64,000 bases of DNA, from the NCBI GenBank assembly GCA_002077065.1, contig NAJO01000002.1:868001-932000 (forward strand), given 5' to 3'. The notes under the pieces are model-generated. The model searched no databases. It had not been told where the DNA came from and saw only the letters and a list, made by a program, of their open reading frames with translations. Below are positions 55,184 to 64,000 of this stretch, one piece after another. Made by a program: the position numbers and the translations under genes. This stretch comes from Cryoendolithus antarcticus (Eukaryota; Ascomycota; Dothideomycetes; Cladosporiales; Cladosporiaceae). Within the stretch, counting starts at the first letter, position 1. Each line of letters begins with the position of its first letter.

Positions 55184-56580
55184 GTGGCAAGCTGCCTGGT
55201 ACTGCAGTCTCCATGCGCGACCGCCACACTGGCCGGCCCATACCAAGGCTATGTCTTCGACTATGCTGGCCAGAACTTAGAAGACCAGGCCAACAACCAG
55301 GCTTCGGGGACTGACACGCAATATGGCATGCTGTTGTCGCAAGGCTTCCAGCAGTCCTCTGGCCAGTACCTCGAGGCGCAGGTTTCGCAATCGTTCCAGC
55401 ACCCGCTTCCAGCAGCAGTCCTGCCATCGCAGACATCCGCCCCGGAGCCAACATACGGCATGGAGCCGACGCCAATGCTGCCATCGCAGCAGATCTCTCG
55501 TCCAAGTTCACACAACACAAATACGCAGTACAGCAGCCCGCGCCAAAACTTACAAGCTCAGCTTGTTTACCAGGCGCAACAACAGCAAATTCAGCAACAA
55601 CAGATCCAGCAGCAACAGCAGCAGCAGCAACAGCAACAGCAGCAGCAGCAGATCCAGCAACAGCAACAGCAAATACTTTCGCAATATCGACAAGATGAGC
55701 ACATTACTCGGAAGCGAAGTCATGCAGATTTTGCCTATGACTACGCCGCACTTCAGCAACAACAGCCGCCGGCCGGATCATCCAGTGCTCAAGCGCCGAT
55801 TGAACTCACGCCTCATGGCCGTCACGCCCAACTACAGCAGCAAGGCTATGCTTATCAATCGCACGAGCAGTCGCCAGCGACCTCGCAGGTCAGTCAGAGC
55901 GGTCTCTCTACCCATCACCATCACCGCCTGCCCAATCAGCCTCCACCTACCAAATCTCAGCGTACCGGCTACGGCGACGACAGCGAAGAAGCTGGACCAT
56001 CTTCAGTAGTGGGACAGCCAGGCATGCCAGAGCCAGCGCCTCGACCTAAAGGGCCAAAGCTCAAGTTCACTCCCGAGGAGGATGCTCTACTGGTGGAGTT
56101 GAAAGAGACAAAGCAACTGACTTGGAAGCAAATTGCCGACTTCTTCCCCGGGAGGAGCTCCGGCACACTGCAAGTGCGGTATTGCACGAAGCTAAAAGCG
56201 AAGAGCATGGTTTGGACCGACGAAATGGTAAGTGTTCGACCCCTCTAACATTCACTCCATTTGCACACCTCCTCATCATCCCCCTCCGAACCCCATCTGA
56301 AGTCAGTACAATTACTGACTTGCTTATGGTGATCTTGCATGCACGTCTTCGCGCCCTCACGCAGCCAAGAAGCTGACTCAAGCGACACCCACAGATCGAC
56401 CGGCTTCGCAGAGCAACAGCCGAGTACGAAGCCGATCGCTGGCGGATCATCGCGGGCAAAGTCGGGAACGGCTTCTCAGCCTCTGCTTGCCGTGAGAAGG
56501 TTGTTGACCTGGGTGACGAGCCTAGCGCGGACACTATAGCTGGCGAGGCTGCGGAAGATGACGATGATGATGCAGGGTGA
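55184..56580 (+). CDS. Myb/SANT-repeat protein with polyglutamine tract
   Basis: Exon A runs to 56227, then a 167-nt intron (56228-56394), then exon B 56395-56580. The frame is open from 55184 (first in-frame ATG at 55328), but no ATG precedes the well-conserved-looking GPYQGYVFDYAGQ segment, so a short upstream exon or an error in the start is likely; the 5' end is unresolved. The N-terminal half is rich in Gln, Ser, Pro and Tyr, with an interrupted polyglutamine/QI tract encoded at about 55576-55675. Two Myb-type DNA-binding repeats follow: KLKFTPEEDALLVELKE...TWKQIADFFPGRSSGTLQVRY and a second split by the intron, WTDEM/IDRLRRA...DRWRIIAGKVGNGFSASAC. The end is acidic (EDDDDDAG). A nuclear DNA-binding regulator is expected; target unknown. 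The intron sits between the Myb repeats' first and second helices, supporting the join. Confidence 0.78.
55576..55675 (+). repeat. CAG/CAA polyglutamine tract
   Basis: An interrupted CAG/CAA run encodes about 30 glutamines with isoleucine breaks (QQIQQQQIQ pattern). Mixed codons limit slippage, but length variation between strains is likely. Confidence 0.9.
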
Positions 56581-57347
56581 ACCTTACGTGCAATTTCACT
56601 TGCTGGGTACTGGATATAGCAACTGGAAGTAGTGTCTTACGGAGGAGCGCAGGTGGCATACAATGCGGGTTCGTCGATTACACAGGAGCGGCATGAGCGG
56701 TTGGGAGGTGAACTACTAATGATCCGGGGAATGGTCTGGACATCACTCGCGCGGGAGAACGCAGTGTAGGATACAGGACGAGTTAATATATAGGATCGCT
56801 TTGTGCTGGTCACGGAGCGATGTCGAGAAGATGGTTATGTACATGTACATGTGAGGAATTCTTTGATTGCTTTCCATACGGCACACTTCCTGTACCTCCG
56901 GTGGACTGGCTATCAACCGCATGTGGACTCCGGATGGGAGGAACGATTCGCAGGAGGAATTCTGGAAGTGTCGAGAGGTATCATCAGCTACGTTAGCTCA
57001 CTCATGTTACCCGAATTGACCTTCTCATGCCACGCTTGACATATGTAAGAGTGTGAAACGTGTTCAGCGTATCCTATAATCCGATCCCGAGCAATTCAAG
57101 AGCCTGAAGTGACGTCTCTGAACCTAGTATGCTCACCTCTGCTACAGTCCAGGCCATCCCAGCTAGTGGCCGTTGCAAAACGTCTCCAGGTGGCCCATGA
57201 ACATCGGTGGCGATCCCTGCATCAACAGCACCCGAAAGTTACTCGTTGGGACAATTCATCCTGCAAGCGATGCCGCGAAATAGTGCATCGCTGCGAAGTC
57301 TCCTTCCGATTCGCAGTCAACCACTATGCACGAATGCCGCCGAGCAT
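56581..57347. other. Convergent intergenic region
   Basis: About 770 bp between the Myb-repeat gene and the unknown gene on the other strand. A TGTACATGTACATGT palindromic stretch at 56837-56851 and short AT-richer patches are the only visible features. Confidence 0.45.
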
Positions 57348-58516
57348 CTAGTATCTCGTAGGCGCCAGACTGGAGATGGGGCCAAGTGGCGCCGCCATTG
57401 GCTCCACGGTCTGCAGCTTGTCAAACACCGAGAACCCGGCCCATGGTCTTACTGCCACGGACTCGAGATTCTGCGCCTGACATACGCGTGGGCGTGGCAG
57501 AATGCGTTTCGGATAGGCGACTGTTGCGGAGTGCCGAAGGGGTGGCTCAGCGGTAGCTGCTTGCTGCCCAGTCGAGAGCATATCCATGCCTCGTGCGGCG
57601 TAGCTGTTTATTGCTGGCTGTCTTGGGAGTCCGCTGGGATACATTACGTTCGAGCCCAAGGCGTTGTTGAATATGCTTGGCAGGGTGAGTAGTTTGGTCT
57701 GTCCAGGATTTGAGACCACCACCGGAGTGGTATTGGTGGCCCTATTTGAAGTGCGGAAATGCGAGTGGCTTCGCACTGAGGCTTGAACATGGTTGCTGCT
57801 GGCGGAGATGGCTAGAAGATCGCAATTATCCGACTCAGCTCTTGCGGGAGACGATGTTCTCGATCGCTTCGCAACGGACTGCTCGAAGTCTGCCGCCCGC
57901 TTGCGTTTCTGGGAAAGTGAAAGCTGATGTGCTCCGGAATGCTGCATCCTTGCGTTGAAGTGATCGAGCGCCCGCTGCGCAGAGATCTTGTTGTCTTCGG
58001 CATAGTCACCCCCGGAACGCCTCCGCGGCTTCTCCGGATCTGTCCTGCCCACGGCACGAGCAGCACGAAGTGCAACTTCGTAAGCGGCCCCTTCTGCCAA
58101 TTCGATATGGTGAAGGACCTTCAATCGCAGAGCCTGGGCTGTACGGCCAAGTGTCCGTTCCAAAGCATGGTAAGGGTTGGCGCCATCAGCAGAGCGCTAC
58201 TCAAGAAGCGTTCGAATCTGTATTTGCCGTCAGCGTCCGCAGACTATGAGGTAGGGGAGAGTCGCATGCCGATGTAGTATCTCGAGGGATGCTAAATTCA
58301 CAAGGTGCAAGTGGAACTATGAAACTGCTAGCACGATCCGACTTCCTCCTGGCAACTAAGAAGAAAGTCCTCTGTAGCCCTCACGGGCATGTCACTTACA
58401 TGCTCCTCGGTCCACGCATTCCCACTATTCCAGAACCTCTTCTCTTTCTTGATGGTAGATGGGCCGCGTCCACTGCATACTGGAGTCGCTAGAGCTGACG
58501 GCTGGGATAGCTCCAT
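57348..58516 (-). CDS. Unrecognised protein, two-exon model with uncertain 5' end
   Basis: The main exon, 57348-58196, is open for 283 codons but has no ATG at its start: the frame is closed by a TAG directly before an acceptor-like site. A candidate first exon at 58400-58516 begins GCCATGG, encodes MELSQPSALATPVCSG...WTEEH and ends at a perfect GTAAGT donor; joining the two gives 321 residues in phase. The resulting intron would be 203 nt, four times the local norm, so one more small exon may lie inside. The protein starts with an amphipathic helical block (PYHALERTLGRTAQALRLKVLHHIELAEGAAYEVALRAARA), followed by a basic KRKR stretch that could be a nuclear localisation signal and a Ser/Asn/Pro-rich tail. 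I recognise no family. Confidence 0.5.
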
Positions 58517-60019
58517 GGCTGCGTTGGTGTGACAATGGAGATGCTTGAGTTCGAGTGAATGCCTTCTTGTAAGTGACATGATGCAAGAGCGTGCTTGAAG
58601 CCGTACATGAACGACAGGTTCTGCTAGCGATATGGGGGTAAGAGTCAAGTTGATTGTTGAGAACATACTTACAGCTGTAGACAGCCACTTGCAAGGCTTG
58701 GAATGGTTGTATCTTTCGGTCAGTCTGTAGTAGAAGTTGCGCTAACATCTGGACTGGGAAACGACCTCAGAAAAAACGCACCACATATCAATATCTATAC
58801 AATTGACTTTCGGGAGGGCTGTGGTCATGACTTCAGCAGCAATCATGGATTTAGCCATCGGTCATATTGTCCATCTGCACGCATATGACCTCGCTTGATG
58901 CCTTGTGGGTAGCATAACAGATGCTGCTAACAGAACGACATTGCGATACGAGTCGTCGACGCGAGCAGATGGGTTCTATTGTCGCGACTTCCTCACGCGG
59001 TCCACAAAGCGAGCTCGGTATTGCGATGACGGGCATGATATTCTCAAGCGTCTGTTGAAGTCTGTCCTTGGCGCAAGAGTAATACCTACCGGCGTCGTGC
59101 GTCCGTAGCATTGTCCAGAAGTCGACTATGTTGGCTTTTCTGAGAGCAGAGAGAAACCTTAGAAGTGAGGACATCACTTGACGCGCTTCAAGCATCCGTC
59201 CCGCCCTTCGGCCCGGAAGTCTGGATTTGCGCTCGATTGTGCTCACTGAGTCCCCTGTAGACTTACACTTGAGGCATTTCACGATACTCTGTCGCCCTCT
59301 TCACCTAGCGACCAGAATGTAGTACCTGCCACTACGCAGCCTGCTTCCACAGCCACAGCCAGGGCCGCTCGCTACTCCCTGTTGCTTCCACCTGGCGGGC
59401 TCATCTTTCACGCTGCTCTATATTCTGGCCTCACGACCTTGACTGTCCCAGTCTCATATCCGATCATCGAGAGCCCATGATCGAGATGAGGAGCATACTC
59501 GATGGCCTAAGATGTTGGGTCGCAAGGTGTGAAGACATAAGATCGACGGGTACAACGGACGGTTTGTCACTCCTCATCTTGGCATTCCTTATCTGCACTC
59601 CTGTGCCTCGCCTATCTCAAACATGCACCTCGATGGAGCTGCCGTTTTGGTAACTGCCGATAGCATCTCCTGCAATCGAATGGTTGCCATGAAGGTGGAA
59701 ACAAACCCATCGGATTCTCCGTCGCGATCTTGACTGTACATGTGGACTCACGTCCGGCAGATGCTATCTGACCGGCTACAGAACGCCTCCACATAGGCAA
59801 TATGTGAGATACGAAGGCCTTGGCAGTGCTCTCCGCGAATGATCAGCCTGCGTTCTTGACTTCAGATGAGGTCATGGCGGCTCAATCGCGTGGACACATC
59901 GGGGGGTGTGTTTTGTGGAGTGGACGAGTATCAGAAGGTAAGCTATTTCTATACCTGTTCGTCCCGTCAAGCCCTCTCTTCATCCGCAATCTAATCTTTC
60001 GACTCTGCCCTTACGACTC
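58517..60019. other. Divergent intergenic region
   Basis: About 1.5 kb between the unknown gene (leftward) and the MFS transporter (rightward). One further strong donor/acceptor pair lies on the minus strand (GTAAGTATG at about 58667-58675, GCTAGCAG at about 58623-58630), so the leftward transcript may have a 5' UTR intron here. No coding feature is supported. Confidence 0.45.
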
Positions 60020-61709
60020 ATGGCAGCTATGTCGGATCCTTCGATGAAAGAGAAAGATGTCGAGGCCTCAATTCGCGGCCACAGTCCTGATGTCGAGGTT
60101 GGCGAGGTCAAAGACGTTCGCAATGCGGATGCAGCTCTGGCCTTCCTCCGACACGAGGGTGCAGTGCGAGAGATGATGCCCCAGGATCACAAGAAGCTTG
60201 TCCGCAAGATCGATCTCATGATCATGCCCATTATGTGGGGATGCTACTTCTTTCAGTATCTCGACAAGACGCTCATCAATTACGCCAACGTCATGGGCCT
60301 ACAAGAAGACGCACACATTTCCAAGGCTCAGTTCAGCAACCTCGCGTTGATTTTCTACGTGAGCTACTTAGCTTTCGAGTTTCCACACGGATATGGCATG
60401 CAGCGGCTTCCAACCGCGAAGTATCTGGGCGCAATGGTCTTCTTCTGGGGCACGATCGTCGCGAGTACGAGCGCCTGCAAAAATTGGGGGGCTCTGGTCA
60501 CAACCCGTGTACTCCTTGGGGTCTTCGAGAGTGCGGTCGCGCCATCGTTGATCCTCATCACCGGGATGTGGTACAAAGCCGACGAGCAGCCACTTCGAAC
60601 AGGCATCTGGTATCTGGGAACTGGCACTGGAACTGTCGTTGGTTCTCTCATTTCCTACGGCTTCCAGCATTACAATTCCAGCACCTTCACCAGCTGGCAA
60701 ATCATGTTCCTCGTTGTAGGCCTGATGACGTGCTGTCACGGCCTTGTTGTTATGCTGATCCTCCCGGATAACCCGATGAAGAGTCGTCTGACACATGACG
60801 AGAAGGTCTGGGCTATCGAGAGACTTCGCGAGAACCAGACCGGTATCGAGAACAAGCACTTCAAGCCAGCGCAAGTCTTGGAGTGCCTCGCTGATCCACA
60901 AACATGGATGCTCTGCTTGATAACAATTTCTTCCAACGTGCCTAATGGCGCTGTCTCCAGCTTCCAAGCCACGCTAATCAAAGGTTTCGGCTACGATAGC
61001 AAGACCACGGCTCTGCTACAGATCCCGTCAGGATTTATTTCAATCATCGCCATCCTCATTGCCACTTACCTGGCAGGTCGATTCAGCCAACGCGCTTGGA
61101 ATCTTATCGCCTTGTTAGTACCGGGGATAATGGGCGGTTGTCTGCTAGGTAATACTTGACCTTCATGTTGTTCCACAATTAGCTGACCTCGCGCGATAGC
61201 ATTCTTGCCTGATGAGAACAAGATCGGGAAGCTGATAGGGAACTATCTCACCAACTGCATAGGTGAGCAGCAAGGACCCAGAGATAACGCTTACTACATA
61301 CTGACGACCGTCACAGGCGCGACTTTGCCACTACTATATAGCTGGGTGTCATCGAACATTGCTGGCCATAGTAAGAAAGTCACGATGAATGCCCTACTAC
61401 TCATGTCGTTCTGCATCGGCAACATCATCGGACCCTTGTCAGTATCCTGCGTCATGCTCTCAATTTGCTCGGCAGAAACACTGACTGCCTCCCAGGACCT
61501 TCACGGCGGAGTCAGCACCTGAATACGTCCCAGCCAAGATTTCTATCGTCGTGACTTGCACCGTTGCTGCGGTTCTGACGATAGCTTTGCGGATGTACTA
61601 CGTCTGGGAGAACAAGCGTCGCGACGCTTTGCCGGATGGTCACAAGACCGATGTCGAGTTCTCGGATATGACTGACCGGAAGAATAAGGAGTTCAGGTAT
61701 AGACTTTAG
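60020..61709 (+). CDS. Dal5-like MFS anion:cation symporter (allantoate permease family)
   Basis: Four exons: 60020-61148, 61200-61262, 61317-61437 and 61496-61709, giving 508 residues. About twelve transmembrane helices: FFQYLDKTLINYANVMGL and GYGMQRLPTAKYLG are hallmark segments of the fungal ACS family that takes up allantoate, nicotinate, pantothenate and related organic anions. The second half carries AGHSKKVTMNALLLMSFCIGNIIGP and FTAESAPEYVPAK, both typical. The signature loop between helices 2 and 3 is present as RLPTAKYLG. All splice phases agree; exon 2 of 63 nt is bounded by introns of 51 and 54 nt. Two in-frame ATGs exist at the start (60020 and 60029). The substrate cannot be told from sequence; no catabolic genes surround it. 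Confidence 0.93.
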
Positions 61710-63031
61710 GTGAGAGGGTGAAAGCTGCGAGACTCATTCGACTGTATGATTTCGAAAGCTTACCACGGGTCTTCTGCCTTCGCTGCTCCTACTGTCTATC
61801 ACGCGCTCGTCCTTCGGCATGATCACCCAACACGGCGACCCTTAGTGTGCATCGTGATTGAGAGTCAAAAGTAAGGTGTTATCTTACACCTTTTGACCAG
61901 GCATCTCACAGAGACAGTACTACAATTCTTGAATGCCGCAAATGAGCCGATAGCAGCACTGCTAATGGCTCGTCATCTGGGCAAGCGGGTGTTTCGTAGG
62001 CCCCGGGGATCATTCAGCAGCGAGTTGAAGTCTGTAGATGCGAAGCACGTGTGCCACCCACATGTGCAGCGTCTGGACGCAATGGACTATGGAAGTTGCC
62101 AAAAGCGGTATATGTACTTACACATTGTCTTCCCACTCGAGAGACTCAAATTTCGGCGTGTGTAGAGCATTTGCGCTGCTACATACTACCTGACAGCCAA
62201 TGTGCGACTGTATTTGCCAACGGAGCGGACAAGCATGGTCTGCCGTCGCTGGAGCCAGCAATTCATCGCGAGCCCTTGGTCGCGGAGGCATGTGAATCCA
62301 TTCTAAGATGTCTGAGCCACGACTTCTGACGCCGAAGACATGGGAAGTGAGTGAAGTGAGCAGAAAGAGCGACACCTGTGGGCATCTCCGAACACCTGCG
62401 GTCTGGTAGTAATTCGACAAGCGGCCACTGTACCTTCCAGTCGTCAATCATATGCGGTAGCTCGACATGACGGGTCTTGTCCGATCTTCCACGTGGACTG
62501 TCAATGTTGCCGCAGAGCTGGTTGCCGCCGATCTAGTGCGGCACTCGCAAGGTTCGTGGCGTCATGCGGGAGGCTTCCAGACGATCGGCTCGTTCTCCTT
62601 GCGAAGGCACTACAGTACACTACCCGACATCAGCCTCTGCTGCCCATCCGAGCAGTACAACCTCTTCGCCACCATCTGATCGGAGGAAACCTGGACTGTC
62701 GCACCTGAACATACAAACTTTATGCATCTGCGCCTTCCCGGCATCCCCCATGCACGAGCACATCTGACCGCACCAATGCATGCGCCACTAGAGCGTGCCA
62801 AGATTAGTTGCGCGACCTCCACCCTCGATGCAGCTCTTTGCGACACTGCACATGCAGCTCTTTGCAGCCACGATCCCACTCTTCATTGCGTCGGGCCCTC
62901 TTCATTCTCACACTTCACTTCTGTACCCTCCTCTCGGTAACACCATCACTCTTTCGATGGAGCCGCTGTAACTCGAGGCCCATAGTGGCTGGTCACGACC
63001 CACGCAGGCTTTCGAGCAAGTCTTTCATGAG
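61710..63031. other. Intergenic region
   Basis: About 1.3 kb. A 14-bp direct repeat ATGCAGCTCTTTGC occurs twice at about 62829-62863. An ATG at 62956 followed by GTAACT near 62967 could be a first exon for the next gene, but the phases do not fit the simplest join. Nothing else is supported. Confidence 0.45.
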
Positions 63032-64000
63032 ATGCGGTTCCCACCTACACCTCCCGACGAGGTGGCGGCGGATCCGCGGCTTGATACGCCGCCTGCGTTG
63101 GGGCTTCCGTCGCCGGACTACACCCCTCCCACGACTGTCGGCGCAAAGGTGCTCATGGGCGATGGCCGGCTACTCAAGATTCCGCGGCCGGCGTTCCTGA
63201 CTTTCGACAATGATTCAAGAGCGGAAAGCTTCATCACGGCGAGGGAGGAGCCTTCGATGGAACACTTGACTGGATTCGAAAAGCGAGGTGGACCCGTCCA
63301 ATTGCCCGTATCTATTGCTGGAGGGGCTGAAGGCGAGTCCCCAGACATGGACAGCGATGGCCGATCGACGCCCAAGCCTGACATCGCAGAACGTGAGCTA
63401 CCGCGGACTCCCAGTCCGTTTCGCGATGGTGTCCCGCGCGCCGTGTCAGATCGAGCCGAAAAGCGATCCAGCACGCCTCCAAGTGGTGGGAGCGTGAGAA
63501 GGAAGCGGTATCGTGACAACACCAGCGAGTCTGGTACAGCTGGTAGTCGAGATGCAACCAGATCCAAATCGTACCAGATGGTAGGGAGCAGTGCATCGGG
63601 CAGTGCAGAGGCCGAACAGCATGAATCCTGGGAGAAGCATGTAAGCTATGTGCACAGCGATGATGAAGACTTGAGAGAGGTTTCACCTTCGCCGGCGAGC
63701 AGAGACTCGGCAGGTGGCGCACCTCCGGACGATGATGCATGGGAGAAGCACATCTCATACATTTCCTTCGACGAGCCCACAGTCACTTCCGACCAAGTGT
63801 CGAGCCCAGTAGCGTTGAACCCGAATGCTGGAGAGTTGTCGAGCATACACCTCCGTGGAAAGGGAAGTAAGCGGTCTGGGCATGGCATGAACACTGGGAA
63901 GGTGCGATCGAGCAACTCACATGGGCTAAGCGATGTTGCTCGATCGGACGAATTGCCACACCAACGAAAACACTCTCTTCACCGAGTTCCTCACCTCGAC
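63032..64000 (+). CDS. Partial gene cut by window edge, disordered protein with WEKH motifs
   Basis: From the ATG at 63032 the frame stays open for 323 codons to the last base of the window, in phase with the edge, so this is a 5' portion. The frame is also open upstream to 62972, allowing an extra first exon. The product is polar and rich in Ser, Pro, Asp, Glu and Arg (TPPDEVAADPRLDTPPAL, PELPRTPSPF-type SP sites), and looks disordered. Two copies of W-E-K-H-[VI]-S-Y-[VI] lie 37 residues apart (Trp codons at 63629 and 63740), each followed by an acidic stretch, which suggests a short linear interaction motif. No domain is visible in this part. The family cannot be named without the rest. Confidence 0.6.
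   Translation, partial: MRFPPTPPDEVAADPRLDTPPALGLPSPDYTPPTTVGAKVLMGDGRLLKIPRPAFLTFDNDSRAESFITAREEPSMEHLTGFEKRGGPVQLPVSIAGGAEGESPDMDSDGRSTPKPDIAERELPRTPSPFRDGVPRAVSDRAEKRSSTPPSGGSVRRKRYRDNTSESGTAGSRDATRSKSYQMVGSSASGSAEAEQHESWEKHVSYVHSDDEDLREVSPSPASRDSAGGAPPDDDAWEKHISYISFDEPTVTSDQVSSPVALNPNAGELSSIHLRGKGSKRSGHGMNTGKVRSSNSHGLSDVARSDELPHQRKHSLHRVPHLD

Noticed and set aside
1..64000. Secondary-metabolite gene cluster
   Set aside because: A regulator, monooxygenase, tyrosinase and two transporters are present, but they are scattered among housekeeping genes and no PKS, NRPS, terpene-synthase or DMATS backbone gene is found.
1..64000. Transposons, CRISPR arrays or bacterial-style operons
   Set aside because: No transposase, reverse transcriptase, terminal inverted repeat or spaced repeat array was seen; introns and gene structure are fungal.

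Overview
The window looks like nuclear DNA of a filamentous ascomycete, most probably a Dothideomycete. The evidence is: short introns (mostly 48-61 nt) with GT-AG ends and CTAAC/CTGAC-type branch points; single-copy fungal genes such as a Zn2Cys6 regulator, a GH47 EDEM mannosidase, a GH115 glucuronidase, a tyrosinase and Dal5-type and APC permeases; no operons; genes on both strands separated by 0.1-4.7 kb. The class assignment is an inference from architecture, not from a database search. Exon limits were worked out by hand from splice sites, frame and family conservation.

Layout. 1-3.87 kb: no convincing gene, two decayed tRNA-like stretches. 3.87-6.63 kb (-): four-exon Zn2Cys6 transcription factor. 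6.63-11.36 kb: gene-poor, ending in a 160-bp tandem duplication that takes in the 3' end of the next gene. 11.36-13.06 kb (-): FYVE/C2HC/RING protein. 13.49-16.64 kb (-): EDEM-type mannosidase with a PA domain. 17.97-20.97 kb (+): long repeat-built coiled-coil protein. 21.34-22.97 kb (+): tandem pair of unrecognised paralogues. 23.58-25.35 kb (-) and 25.60-27.42 kb (+): divergent BuGZ-like zinc-finger protein and IMP dehydrogenase. 27.75-29.57 kb (+): NtaA-like flavin monooxygenase with an 8-nt microexon. 29.99-35.5 kb: secreted or surface proteins (12-cysteine protein, small anchored protein, pepsin-fold pseudoprotease). 35.55-37.74 kb (+): GPI-type repeat cell-wall protein. 38.41-39.52 kb (+): ERD2-like receptor with a long acidic tail. 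39.63-42.73 kb (-): GH115. 43.17-43.49 kb (+): small basic UPF0390-like protein. 44.64-45.96 kb (+): tyrosinase with a 12-nt microexon. 46.28-49.26 kb (-): double cNMP-binding/F-box/LRR protein. 50.14-51.84 kb (-): amino-acid permease. 51.84-55.18 kb: gene-poor. 55.18-56.58 kb (+): Myb-repeat protein with polyglutamine. 57.35-58.52 kb (-): unrecognised gene. 60.02-61.71 kb (+): Dal5-like MFS transporter. 63.03-64.00 kb (+): gene cut by the window edge.

There is no PKS, NRPS or terpene-synthase backbone and no transposase, so this is not an obvious secondary-metabolite cluster. Functional links are loose: EDEM and ERD2 both serve ER quality control and retrieval; GH115, tyrosinase, the cell-wall protein, the pseudoprotease and the cysteine-rich protein are secretory-pathway products. 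The candidates closest to something undescribed are the cNMP/cNMP/F-box/LRR protein with three RRxS sites, the tandem unknown family at 21-23 kb, and the dodecad-repeat coiled-coil protein beside it.
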